A stretch of DNA of 64,000 nucleotides, taken from contig JBBIVJ010000012.1 of the NCBI GenBank assembly GCA_037439785.1, positions 1 through 64,000 of the forward strand, written 5' to 3'. Shown here one piece after another: positions 41,808 through 49,939 of the stretch. The number at the start of each line of letters is the position of its first letter. Positions within the stretch are counted from its first letter, which is position 1. The notes under the pieces were generated by a model that saw only the letters and a program-made list of their open reading frames with translations, was not told where the DNA came from and ran no database searches. This DNA comes from DSVZ01 sp037439785. Lineage in GTDB: Bacteria; Verrucomicrobiota; Verrucomicrobiia; Limisphaerales; J093. A program made the translations under genes and the position numbers.

Positions 41808-42036
41808 GGTTGCCGTCCGCCTCAACCGCGCGGTGAGCGCCGGACGTTGACCGGCGTGCCGGGCGGCCTGTTCCGCCGTCGGAGGGCGACCCCAGTTCCC
41901 TTGTTTGCCGGCTGGCGGCCCGCGAATGGAGCGCACGGCCTTCGCGCCTGGCGTTCCATCGGTCCACGCGTGGGGGGCCGGTCGAGGGCCGTGCAACTGA
42001 ACGGAGCCACGCGAAACCTTGCAGAGGAAGACCAAC

Positions 42037-42846
42037 ATGAATCGGACATGGATCTGGTGCGCGGGCGGGGTGGCGCTCGCGCCGACGGCCGTGCTGGCCG
42101 CCACGTTGACCACCGTACCCATGCAGGGCGGCATGGTGATGCCGATGCTCGCCTACCGCGCCGATGCCGGCCGCCTGCACGTGATGATGCCCGCGGAAAT
42201 TCCCCAACTCACCCCCCTGCTGGTGAGTCACCCCGGCGACCGGTTTGACCCCGCCGACCCCTGGTTTGACGACCTGGACCCCGGCCGGAAAGGCCTGTCG
42301 TTCAGCCGCCGCTACGGATTTGTCATGGCGGCGGACTCCGACCCCTTGCCCGCCGAGACGCGCATCTGGTTGCGCAAACGGTCCGGCCCGACGGAACTGG
42401 GCTTTTTCCGCTACTCGGCCTCCGAGCCCGGGTGCTGGGAGCCCATCTTCGGCACCGCGGGCTCGCCCCCGGCCCTGGAGTGGAACGGCATGATGTTCCA
42501 TCCGGCGGTGACCGCGCCGCCGGGTGCCGCCGAGTACGCTGCCGAGTTCGAGGCGTATCTGGTGGACACCCGCACCGGCGTGGAAATCCCCGGCTCGCAC
42601 AGCGAGCCGATGCTCTTCCGCTTCACCAACGTCCCGGACGGGCGACCGGAGTTGCGCGTCACGCGCCTGGTCGCCGTGAGCTGGCCGGCGGAGGTCACCG
42701 GCTGGGTGCTGGAACAGGCGGACCAACTGCCCGCCGCCGAGTGGACGCCGGTGTCCGTGGCGCCGGGGATGCTCGAGGGCCGGCCCACGGTGCTGCTGGA
42801 GCCCGCGGCCGGCCATCGTTACTACCGCATGCGCCCGGCCCCGTGA
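42037..42846 (+). CDS. Secreted beta-sandwich protein, possibly metal-regulated
   Basis: A 269-residue protein. The ATG at 42037 follows GAGGAAG. Signal peptide (WIWCAGGVALAPTAVLAATL), then a Met-rich start (MQGGMVMPM). The body (residues about 40-200) has LHVMMPAEIPQLTPLLVSHP, DPADPWFDDLDPGRKGLSFS and TELGFFRYSASEPGCWEP. This order resembles the surface-anchored family with TIGR03769-like repeats, some of which are zinc-regulated. The C-terminal part (WVLEQADQLPAAEWTPVSV) is a separate small domain of the kind found at the end of many verrucomicrobial secreted proteins. It ends in a GTGA overlap with the prepilin gene. The function is not known. Confidence 0.6.
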   Translation: MNRTWIWCAGGVALAPTAVLAATLTTVPMQGGMVMPMLAYRADAGRLHVMMPAEIPQLTPLLVSHPGDRFDPADPWFDDLDPGRKGLSFSRRYGFVMAADSDPLPAETRIWLRKRSGPTELGFFRYSASEPGCWEPIFGTAGSPPALEWNGMMFHPAVTAPPGAAEYAAEFEAYLVDTRTGVEIPGSHSEPMLFRFTNVPDGRPELRVTRLVAVSWPAEVTGWVLEQADQLPAAEWTPVSVAPGMLEGRPTVLLEPAAGHRYYRMRPAP

Positions 42847-43541
42847 GGATCCGCCGGCAACAGGCGCCCGCCGCGGGAAACCGGACGCTCCGACCCCGGG
42901 CGGGCGCCTTCACCCTGGTCGAGCTGCTGGTGGTGCTGGCCATCGTGGGCCTGCTGGCCGCGCTGCTCCTGCCCGGTCTGGGGCAATCACGGGCCGCCGC
43001 CCGCACCGCCGCCTGCACCGGCCAACTGCGCCAACTGGGCCTGGCAGTGCAGTTGTACGCCGACGACCACCGGGAGGAGTTCCCGCGCAGCCAGCACTCA
43101 GCCTTTGTGCACGGCCAGCGGACCTGGGGCGCGGCGCTCGCCCCCTACCTGGGCGGCAGCGAAGCGGCCTGGACCAACCTGCTGCGGACGATTTACCGCT
43201 GCGCCGCCGACCGCAAAGCGGGACCCTGGAGCTACGGCCTGAACGTGTACTTCGAGCTGGGGCCTGACGACGACTACGTTGGCAAGCCCCAAACCTGGCG
43301 CCGCGTCAGCACCGTGCCGCGGCCGGCGCGCACCATCCTGTTTGCAGAAAACGCCTCCGCCGCCGACCACATCATGCCCAACTTCTGGTCGCGCCCGGAA
43401 GATGCCACCGACCTGGCCGCGCACCGCCACCGCGGCCGGGCCAATTACCTGTTCGTGGACGGCCACACCGAGGCCGCCGCCCTGCGGCAGATTTACGACC
43501 CGGCCCACGGCGTGGACCGCTGGCATCCGGAAGCCCACTGA
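42843..43541 (+). CDS. Prepilin-type N-terminal cleavage/methylation protein (DUF1559-like)
   Basis: A 232-residue protein. The GTG at 42843 overlaps the previous stop codon (GTGA). The type IV pilin-like leader is canonical: GAFTLVELLVVLAIVGLLAA, with cleavage after Gly and Glu at mature position 5. After the helix come NxxQ-type pilin residues (CTGQLRQLGLAVQLYADDH) and the C-terminal FVDGHTEAA typical of these planctomycete/verrucomicrobial pseudopilins. Several Cys may form disulfides (CAADR). These proteins are exported by type II/IV pilus machinery; their cargo function is unclear. The gene shares a transcript with the secreted protein upstream. Confidence 0.85.
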   Translation: MRIRRQQAPAAGNRTLRPRAGAFTLVELLVVLAIVGLLAALLLPGLGQSRAAARTAACTGQLRQLGLAVQLYADDHREEFPRSQHSAFVHGQRTWGAALAPYLGGSEAAWTNLLRTIYRCAADRKAGPWSYGLNVYFELGPDDDYVGKPQTWRRVSTVPRPARTILFAENASAADHIMPNFWSRPEDATDLAAHRHRGRANYLFVDGHTEAAALRQIYDPAHGVDRWHPEAH

Positions 43542-43581
43542 GCCGCCCGGCGGCGTGGGCGCGCGCCTGCCCCGGCGCCCC

Positions 43582-44391
43582 TTACAGCCCGGGCGCCGGC
43601 CCGACCCACCTCACCGGCGTGCCCGGCCGCAACTTGAACCGGCGCGCCGCGTCCCCGCCGTGGATGGCCACCTCGAGAAAGCCGCTGGACCCCGGCACCG
43701 CCACCGCCGCGCCGCGCGGCACCGCCCCGTAATAGGCCCGCACTGGCACGCGCCGCCGGCCCGGGAGCCGGAGGTGCGCCGGACCGGAGCCTTCGGTCGC
43801 CAGGGCCGCGGGCAGGCTGGTCAGGGCGTTGCCGAAGCGGTCCACGTACAGCACCTCCCCCCGCCAACCGCCTGGGAAGGTGCGCGGGGCAGGCCACGGC
43901 AGACGCACCCACTGTTCGACCCGCGGCCCGACCGCGGCGAAGCGCCCGCCCGCCGCCAGGTGGGCGGCGACCGGCGCAAACACGTCCCGCCCGTGAAAGG
44001 TGGCGCTGACCGGCCGCAGCCAGAGCCGGTCGTTCTCCAGGCGCCGGACCTCGATCACCCCGGCATCTTCCAGCGCCCAGGAGAGCAGACCGTTGTCCGG
44101 ACCCAGGAAGTACCCGCCGGCGGTGCGTGCGGCCAGGGCCGCGCGGGGACCGCCCACGCCGGGGTCCACCACAGCCAGGTGGATGGTGCCGGGCGGGAAG
44201 AAGCGGTGGGCGCAACGCAGCGCAAAGGCTCCCGCCCGCAGGTCGCCCGGAGGCACCAGGTGGGTCAGGTCGGCCACGCGCGCCCCGGGACAGCGGCTCC
44301 AAATCACGCCCTTGAGGATGCCCACAAAGGAGTCCTGCAGGCCGAAATCCGTGGTCAGGGTGATCACCGGCGGGGGGCGGCGTGGCGGCAT
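43582..44391 (-). CDS. SAM hydroxide adenosyltransferase (DUF62 family)
   Basis: A 269-residue enzyme from the ATG at 44391. All family blocks are seen: ITLTTDFGLQDSFVGILKGV, RVADLTHLVPPGDLRAGAF, IHLAVVDPGVGGPRAAL, YFLGPDNGLLSWAL, TFHGRDVFAPVAAHL, VLYVDRFGNALTSLPA. These proteins use water/hydroxide to split S-adenosylmethionine into adenosine and methionine; the fluorinase and chlorinase are specialised relatives. The fluorinase-specific insertion is not evident, so the hydroxide type is preferred. It is placed divergently from the prepilin gene at 44529. Confidence 0.9.
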   Translation of the reverse strand: MPPRRPPPVITLTTDFGLQDSFVGILKGVIWSRCPGARVADLTHLVPPGDLRAGAFALRCAHRFFPPGTIHLAVVDPGVGGPRAALAARTAGGYFLGPDNGLLSWALEDAGVIEVRRLENDRLWLRPVSATFHGRDVFAPVAAHLAAGGRFAAVGPRVEQWVRLPWPAPRTFPGGWRGEVLYVDRFGNALTSLPAALATEGSGPAHLRLPGRRRVPVRAYYGAVPRGAAVAVPGSSGFLEVAIHGGDAARRFKLRPGTPVRWVGPAPGL

Positions 44392-44528
44392 GAGCAGGAA
44401 GGTACCCGGACGGGCCGGCGTGCCAAGGCGGCAACCGCTGCAACCGGGGGAGGCGTGGCGGCACTGAACGTGCCGGCTTGACGGGGGAGCGGCGGGGCGG
44501 GCAAATGCCGGCGCCACTGCCACGCACC

Positions 44529-45389
44529 ATGGACCCGATGACCTCTCCGGCTCCCAGCCCGGCGCTGCCGCGGCGGCCGTTGGGGCTGCCGGCGGCGGGG
44601 TTCACGCTGATTGAGCTGCTGGTGGTCATCGCCATCATTTCCATCCTGGCCAGCATGCTCCTGCCCGGCCTGAGCGGCGCCAAGGAGCAGGCGCGGCAGA
44701 TTCAGTGCATCAGCAACCTCCGCCAGCTCGGGATCGGCCTCCAGTTGTACCGGGACGATCACGCGACGCGTTTCCCGCCCAAGGTGGCGTGGGAACCCCA
44801 TCCCACCGCGCCCAACACCTGGGTGGGCAAGGACCTCCAATTCGGCCTGGGCGGCCATGACCCGGTGCCGCCGTTGAACGCGTGGTCGGCGGCCGCGGCC
44901 GTGCGCCCCCTCAACGCCTACGTGGCCCCTTCGCCGGTGTACCGGTGCAGCCGCGACCGCGGTCAGCCGGCGCTGGGCATCGGGCCCTCGAACTACGAGG
45001 CGCTGGGCACCAGTTACCACTACAACGCCGGCGGCCTGCCGGTCCCCCAGGGGGGGGGCTTCCGCCAGCCGCCCGCCGATCCCCAGGAAGGGCTGGCGGG
45101 CAAGCCCGAATCGTTTGTCTCGCAGCCGGTCCGCCACATCCTGTTGCATGAACCACCGGCGCGCCCGTACGCGCGGCTGGACGGCACCCTCTTCTGGTAT
45201 CAGTGGCATCGGCACGCCGGCCGGCAGGAGTTTCCGGACCCCGCCCTGGCCGGCGGGCGCTACATTTCCCCGATCCTGTTCGGGGACGGTCACGCGGCGA
45301 CGCACAACTTCACCCGCGCGCTGACCGTGGACCCCTATCGCCCCTACGAGCCCACCGCGGAGTGGATGTGGTATGAACCACTGCGCTGA
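44529..45389 (+). CDS. Prepilin-type N-terminal cleavage/methylation protein
   Basis: A 286-residue protein if started at the ATG at 44529; in-frame ATGs at 44505 and 44538 are alternatives. Leader AAGFTLIELLVVIAIISILA is perfect for prepilin peptidase (Gly-Phe site, Glu5). Then CISNLRQLGIGLQLYRDDH and the C-terminal ISPILFGDGHAATHNFTRAL (DGH signature), ending WMWYEPLR. Same family as the gene at 42843. It overlaps the SGNH-hydrolase gene by 17 bases, suggesting the two are co-expressed. Confidence 0.85.
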   Translation: MDPMTSPAPSPALPRRPLGLPAAGFTLIELLVVIAIISILASMLLPGLSGAKEQARQIQCISNLRQLGIGLQLYRDDHATRFPPKVAWEPHPTAPNTWVGKDLQFGLGGHDPVPPLNAWSAAAAVRPLNAYVAPSPVYRCSRDRGQPALGIGPSNYEALGTSYHYNAGGLPVPQGGGFRQPPADPQEGLAGKPESFVSQPVRHILLHEPPARPYARLDGTLFWYQWHRHAGRQEFPDPALAGGRYISPILFGDGHAATHNFTRALTVDPYRPYEPTAEWMWYEPLR

Positions 45390-46552
45390 GGGGGGCGGGG
45401 GCCTGCCGGACCGGCGCCGGGGAGGCGCGGCACTCATGCTGGCCCTGACGCTCGGCGGCACCCTCGCAGCGGCCGGCACCCTCCCGCCGCCGGTGGTACC
45501 CGCTGCACCGCTGGAGGAACTGGCCCATCTCCAGCGCTTCCTCACCCCGGCCGTGCGCCCTCATCCCCCCGAGCCGCCGCTGCGCGTGCTCTTCTATGGC
45601 CAGTCCATCATCGGCCAGTGGTATGCGGCTTTTCGCGACCACCTGCGCCGGCGGTATCCGGACCGGCCGTGGCAGTTTGTAAATCGCGCCCTGGACGGCC
45701 ATCTGGCGCCGCACCTGTTGCGGACCGCGGAGGCGGACGTGTACCGGCTCCAGCCGGACCTGCTGGTGTTTCACGCCTGCGACGAGGGGGCGCCCTGGGC
45801 CAGTTACGCCGAGCTCCTGCGGCGGGTGCGCCAGCGCACCTGCGCGGACATTTTGATGGTCGGCAACCACCTCGCCGTCGCGGACGCCCTGGACGCGCAG
45901 CCAACTGCCGGCGTTACTGCAGGTCGGCGCAGTCACCCCCCGGGTCGAGGACTGGACCCTCACCGTCGAGGCCCTGCGCGGCGAACGGGAGTTCACCTTC
46001 CGCGTCACCGGCTCGGTTACCGGCGAGGACGGCCGCGGCAGCACGGACGCGGACTTCGTCTCGGCCTGCGGGCGGGTGGTGATCCGGGCGGCGGACTGGT
46101 ACTGGGCGGCGTATCGCGGCGGGTTGGAACCGGGGTTCACCGTGCGCTGGTCCACCGCCTTGTGGGGGGCGGACTTCGTCGAGGCCGATGGCCCCTGGCG
46201 CTGGATCGAGGTGGTCAACGGTCTCGAAGACGGCCCGCACACGCTGCGGCTGGAGCTGCAGGCCGGTCGAATCGAAGATTTCCCCGAGGTGCTCATCTAC
46301 CACCCGGCCGGTGCCGAGGCCGGCGGCGGCCCCGAGCCGGTGCTGCGCGTGCTGCGCGGCGACGGCGCCCTCCGCGTGTGCTGGCCGGCGGCAGCGGACC
46401 GGGCACTGGAGCGCAGCCGGGATTGGCAGACCTGGGTCCCCCTGCCGGCCGCTGGCCCCGCCCGGTTCGGCCGACAGGAGTGGGAGGGGGCGACGGAGGG
46501 GGCGGGCGGGTTTTTCCGCTTGTGGCCGACCCCCGGCGCGGGCGTTGAATAG
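45373..46552 (+). pseudogene. SGNH-type esterase, broken: catalytic C-terminal block lost and frame shifted
   Basis: Frame 1 runs from the ATG at 45373 with a signal peptide (LMLALTLGGTLAAAG) and the N-terminal SGNH part: LRVLFYGQSIIGQWYAAFRD (block I, GQS form), FVNRALDGHLAPHLLRTAEA, LLVFHACDEGAPWASYAELL, DILMVGNHLAVAD. After about 45895 frame 1 becomes Arg/Gly nonsense, while frame 2 makes sense to 46552: VEDWTLTVEALRGEREFTFR, FTVRWSTALWG, VEVVNGLEDGPHTLRLELQA-like text, then a C-terminal WLRSxxW-type domain. The DxxH block expected before the VEDWTLTV domain is absent, so roughly 80-150 codons appear deleted together with a frame change. Confidence 0.7.
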
Positions 46553-46580
46553 CGGCGCGATTTTCCATCCCTGTTCTGCC

Positions 46581-47312
46581 ATGTCCGGAACCGCCCCCCA
46601 GCTTCGCTCCGTGGACCTCGCCGGCCTGGCGCCCTTTGCCCGCGCCCTGGTGGCGGCCCTGCGCGCCCGGCCCGGCCTCGAACCGCTGGCGGTGCTGCGG
46701 GCCGGCGTCCACGCCCACTGCCCGCAATGTCAGTTCCGCCTCTTCGGCGAGGACGTGCTGGCGCTGGCGGCCAGCGAGGCGCCGGCGCCGGAGACCAGCC
46801 CGAAACTGCACCGGCTGGTGCAGGGCTTCTGCGCCCGGCAGGGCTGCGACAGCCGGTTTTACGAATTCAGCTTCGACCCGGTGGAGGGGGTGGACTGGGA
46901 TGCCGTGCTGACCGACCCGGGCGTCACGGGAACTGCCGCGTCCGCCCCGGAGCCGGGCGCAGGGGCGGACCCCGTGACGGCGGCCCGACGCCGCAGCCGA
47001 CGGCGGGTGCTGGCAGGGGTGGCGTTGATCGGCCTGTTGCTGCTGGTGCGGCACCTGATGACCGGCGGCACCATCCCGTGGATTCGCGAGCCGCGCCGCT
47101 TCACGGCCGACCCCGCCACCCTCCCCACCCTGGGCCGGACCAACTCCGAACCTCCCGCCGCCGGCGCCGACACCAACCGCCCCCGCACCTTCCGCGCCGC
47201 GCCGCCGGCCGGGCCCCCTCAGGCGCCCCCCGCCACATTTCCTGCGCCCGGCTCCCACGGTCCGCTGCGGCCGCCTGTAACTTTTCCCGCGGGTCCGGCT
47301 CGGAGCCGGTGA
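46581..47312 (+). CDS. Single-span membrane protein with Cys-containing cytoplasmic domain
   Basis: A 243-residue protein from the ATG at 46581. The N-terminal domain (residues about 10-110) has AGVHAHCPQCQFRLFGEDVL and FCARQGCDSRFYEFSF, two Cys pairs that could bind zinc. One membrane span follows at about 138-155 (RRVLAGVALIGLLLLVRHLM), then a Pro-rich periplasmic tail of 80 residues. Its stop TGA directly abuts an ATG at 47313 in the thioredoxin frame (TGAATG), so it is tightly linked to trxA. A redox-related role is suggested only by that neighbour. Confidence 0.65.
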   Translation: MSGTAPQLRSVDLAGLAPFARALVAALRARPGLEPLAVLRAGVHAHCPQCQFRLFGEDVLALAASEAPAPETSPKLHRLVQGFCARQGCDSRFYEFSFDPVEGVDWDAVLTDPGVTGTAASAPEPGAGADPVTAARRRSRRRVLAGVALIGLLLLVRHLMTGGTIPWIREPRRFTADPATLPTLGRTNSEPPAAGADTNRPRTFRAAPPAGPPQAPPATFPAPGSHGPLRPPVTFPAGPARSR

Positions 47313-47330
47313 ATGACGAAAGGAACGACC

Positions 47331-47696
47331 ATGACCGAAGTGAACGAAAGCAACTTTGCCCCGGTGGTCCTGCAGGCAGGCCAGCCGGTGCTGGTGGACT
47401 TTTACGCGACCTGGTGCGGCCCCTGCCGGATGCTGGCGCCGGTGCTGGAACAACTGGCCGGGGAGTTGGAGGGGCGGATCACCTTTGCCAAGGTGGACGT
47501 GGACGCCGCGCCCGAGCTGGCGGCGCGCTACCAGATCACCGGCGTGCCGACGCTGCTGCTGTTCCAGAACGGCCGTGTGGTGGACGAGGTGGTGGGGCTG
47601 GTGCCGCTGGGGTCCCTGCGCGCGCGGCTGCGCGCCGTGGCCAGTCCGGCCCCCGCACCGACGGCGCCGCTCGCTCGCGGCTGTTGCGGGGCGTGA
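47331..47696 (+). CDS. trxA: Thioredoxin
   Basis: A 121-residue dithiol oxidoreductase. The ATG at 47331 follows AAGGAACGACC; an upstream ATG at 47313 would add six residues. The fold and site are intact: PVLVDFYATWCGPCRMLAPV (WCGPC), ITFAKVDVDAAPELAARYQI, GVPTLLLFQNG (cis-Pro), VDEVVGLVPLGSLRARL. A Cys-rich end (LARGCCGA) extends past the standard 105-110 residues. There is no signal peptide, so it is cytoplasmic. It is followed by dprA 72 bases downstream. Confidence 0.95.
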   Translation: MTEVNESNFAPVVLQAGQPVLVDFYATWCGPCRMLAPVLEQLAGELEGRITFAKVDVDAAPELAARYQITGVPTLLLFQNGRVVDEVVGLVPLGSLRARLRAVASPAPAPTAPLARGCCGA

Positions 47697-47768
47697 GCGG
47701 GGGGCGGGCAGCCGCGGGGCCGGGCCCGTGACCGTGGAGGCGACTTGCCCCGGCCGGGGGCTTGGGCT

Positions 47769-48887
47769 ATGCCGGCGGGCGTGGACGTCCGCGAAGCCCA
47801 CATCGCCCTGAACATGGTGGACCATGTGGGGCCGGTCCGGCTGCGCCTGTTGTTGGAGCATTTCGGCAATGCCACGGCCATTCTGGCGGCCTCGAAGGCC
47901 GAGCTGCGGCGGGTGCGCGGCATTGGCGAGGAGACGGCCGAGGCCATCGCGGCCTGGGAATCCACGGTGGACCTGGCGGCCGAGCTGGAACGGATCCGGG
48001 CCTTCGGCTGCCGGGTGGTGATTCCGGGCGACGAGGAGTATCCGACCCTGCTGCGGGAGATTTACGACCCGCCGATCGTGCTGTACGTGAAGGGCCGCCT
48101 GGAGCCGCGGGACCGGCACGCGGTGGCGATGGTGGGCTCGCGGCGGACCTCGCATTACGGGATGGAGTGCGCGCGGCGGCTGGCGTACCAACTGGCGCTG
48201 TGCGGCGTCACGGTGGTCAGCGGCGGCGCGCGGGGCATTGACACGGCGGCCCATCAGGGCGCGCTGGCGGCGAAGGGGCGGACCGTGGCCGTGCTGGGCA
48301 CCGGCATCAACCTGGTCTTTCCCCCGGAGAACGCCGAGTTGTACGAGCGGATCGCCGCCCAGGGCGCGCTGCTGACCCAGTTCCCCTTCAACCGCCCGGC
48401 GGACAAGCAGACCTTCCCCATCCGCAACCGCATCGTGGCCGGCATGACGCTGGGGACGGTGGTGGTCGAGGCCGACCTGCACAGCGGCGCACTCATCACT
48501 GCCGGCCTGGCGGTGGACCAGGGCCGGCAGGTCTTCGCCGTGCCCGGGCGCATTGATTCGCCGCAGAGCAAGGGCTGCCACGACCTCATCAAGAAGGGCG
48601 CCAAGTTGTGCGAGTGCGCCGAGGACGTGCTCAGCGAGTTCGAGTACCTCTTCCCCGCGGCGCGGCACCCGACCCGGGCGGCGGAGAGCGGTCCCCCGGC
48701 CGGCCCGCCCCTGTCCGAGACCGAGCAGCGGGTCTGGGAACAGCTCGGCCCGGAGGAGACCGCGCTGGACGAGATCATCCGACGCAGCGGGTTGTCGGCC
48801 GCCGCGGTCACGGCGGCGCTGTTCAGCCTGGAGATGAAGCGGCAGGTGCGCCAGCTCCCGGGCAAGCTGTTTGTCCGCGTGAGCTAG
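47769..48887 (+). CDS. dprA: DNA-processing protein DprA
   Basis: A 372-residue protein from the ATG at 47769. An N-terminal helix-hairpin-helix/SAM region (NMVDHVGPVRLRLLLEHFG, LRRVRGIGEETAEAIAAW) precedes the Rossmann core (VAMVGSRRTSHYGMECARRL, VTVVSGGARGIDTAAHQGAL, VLGTGINLVFPPENAELYER, RNRIVAGMTLGTVVVEADLH, FAVPGRIDSPQSKGCHDLIK). A C-terminal winged helix follows (ETALDEIIRRSGLSAAAVTA). DprA loads RecA onto incoming single-stranded DNA in natural transformation, and suggests the organism is or was competent. Confidence 0.95.
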   Translation: MPAGVDVREAHIALNMVDHVGPVRLRLLLEHFGNATAILAASKAELRRVRGIGEETAEAIAAWESTVDLAAELERIRAFGCRVVIPGDEEYPTLLREIYDPPIVLYVKGRLEPRDRHAVAMVGSRRTSHYGMECARRLAYQLALCGVTVVSGGARGIDTAAHQGALAAKGRTVAVLGTGINLVFPPENAELYERIAAQGALLTQFPFNRPADKQTFPIRNRIVAGMTLGTVVVEADLHSGALITAGLAVDQGRQVFAVPGRIDSPQSKGCHDLIKKGAKLCECAEDVLSEFEYLFPAARHPTRAAESGPPAGPPLSETEQRVWEQLGPEETALDEIIRRSGLSAAAVTAALFSLEMKRQVRQLPGKLFVRVS

Positions 48888-48905
48888 GCCGGCCTGCTCG
48901 TGGAG

Positions 48906-48943
48906 CAAAAAACAGCCACGCCGGGAAGGACGTTCCCGGCGTG
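48906..48943 (-). terminator. Rho-independent terminator of the DUF481 gene
   Basis: On the minus strand a perfect 11-bp stem (CACGCCGGGAA / TTCCCGGCGTG, 48917-48927 and 48933-48943, 5-base loop) is followed by GCTGTTTTTTG, with six T at 48907-48912. It lies 24 bases past the stop of the gene at 48967 and may also stop dprA transcripts from the other side. Confidence 0.85.
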
Positions 48944-48966
48944 GGCACCGATGCGGCGGGGGGCGG

Positions 48967-49719
48967 CTAGAACGTGTAGCCGATGCCGGCGATGAGTTTG
49001 AAGTCGTTCTTCTCGCGGCCGGGGGCCGGTTCGCTGCGGTAGGTGTCCTGGGCCACCACCCGCAGGTCCAGGGCCTCGGTGATCTTGGTGGCAATGCCGA
49101 TTTCGGCGGTCAGCAGGTAGTCCGCCCAGTCGTCAATCTTCGGGGCGTAGTCCAGGCTCTGCCAGAGGCGGGCCGTCTTGCTGATCTGCCAGGTGAATTT
49201 CTCCCCGAACCGGATGGTGGCGTAATCGCGCTGATCTTCGTGGTGGTATTTCTCCAGGACGTAGCCCGGGCCGGTCTCGACGCTGAGGGTGATCTTGTCG
49301 TTTTTGACCAGGTAGTAGCCGGCGCCCGCGCTGAAGGTCAGGCGGTAGGCGATGTCCGCCACATCATCGTGCAGGGCGTCCACGCGGGCAAAGCCAAACC
49401 ACCGCTCGCTGAACAGGCGGTTGTACTGGAGGAAGGCCGCGGCGTTGGCGGCGGTGGTGGTGTCGTCGGTCTCCCCGTAGGTGGCACCCGCACCGAAGAA
49501 CAGTTCATTGCTCGACCACTTGCGCTCGGAGTTGATGGACGCGCTGGCGGTGACGGTGTCGCTGTTGCCGCGGGTCAGGGTGGCGCCCACGCTGGCGGTG
49601 GTCTTCCAGGTACCTTTGGCAGGGTCCGCCTCCTGGGCCCGAGTCGGGCCGGCCACGGCCAGCCCCATGCCGGCCAGGGTCAGGGTGGTGGGGAGGTACA
49701 GGGAGGGGGATCGTTGCAT
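48967..49719 (-). CDS. DUF481 outer-membrane protein
   Basis: A 250-residue protein with a signal peptide (TTLTLAGMGLAVAGPTRAQE). The mature chain is all amphipathic beta strands typical of DUF481/YdiY barrels: TTASVGATLTRGNSDTVTAS, WFGFARVDALHDDVADIAYR, LTFSAGAGYYLVKNDKITLS, VETGPGYVLEKYHHEDQRDY. It ends in an aromatic C-terminal strand (FKLIAGIGYTF), the usual outer-membrane insertion signal. The function of the family is unknown; some members respond to acid or salt. It has its own strong terminator and stands alone. Confidence 0.88.
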   Translation of the reverse strand: MQRSPSLYLPTTLTLAGMGLAVAGPTRAQEADPAKGTWKTTASVGATLTRGNSDTVTASASINSERKWSSNELFFGAGATYGETDDTTTAANAAAFLQYNRLFSERWFGFARVDALHDDVADIAYRLTFSAGAGYYLVKNDKITLSVETGPGYVLEKYHHEDQRDYATIRFGEKFTWQISKTARLWQSLDYAPKIDDWADYLLTAEIGIATKITEALDLRVVAQDTYRSEPAPGREKNDFKLIAGIGYTF

Positions 49720-49939
49720 CGGAGATGGATGGTTGAAGGGTTCAGGTCAGAAGCCGGCCGGGCGGCCCGGGTGCGTTCTTCCGGGTCCGCTGCGGGGTTT
49801 TCCGCGGGCCGACGCGCACCGACTTTAGCAATCCCCCCCCTCCCGTCAACGCCGGAGCGGCCGGGGACGGCACCCCCGGCCGCGGCGGGGGCCGGACAAG
49901 CGATTGACACACCGGACACCTCCCCTCCAAGCTCCCGCC

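Noticed and set aside
43582..44391. Fluorinase or chlorinase
   Set aside because: The core motifs fit the wider DUF62 hydroxide adenosyltransferase family; no halogenase-specific insertion or adjacent organohalogen genes were seen.
46293..49094. 933-codon minus-strand frame
   Set aside because: It covers trxA and dprA in antisense; no motif.
49904..49909. TTGACA as a -35 box before the Gfo/Idh gene at 49940
   Set aside because: The expected -10 position (about 49927-49932) reads CCAAGC, so there is no promoter of standard type.
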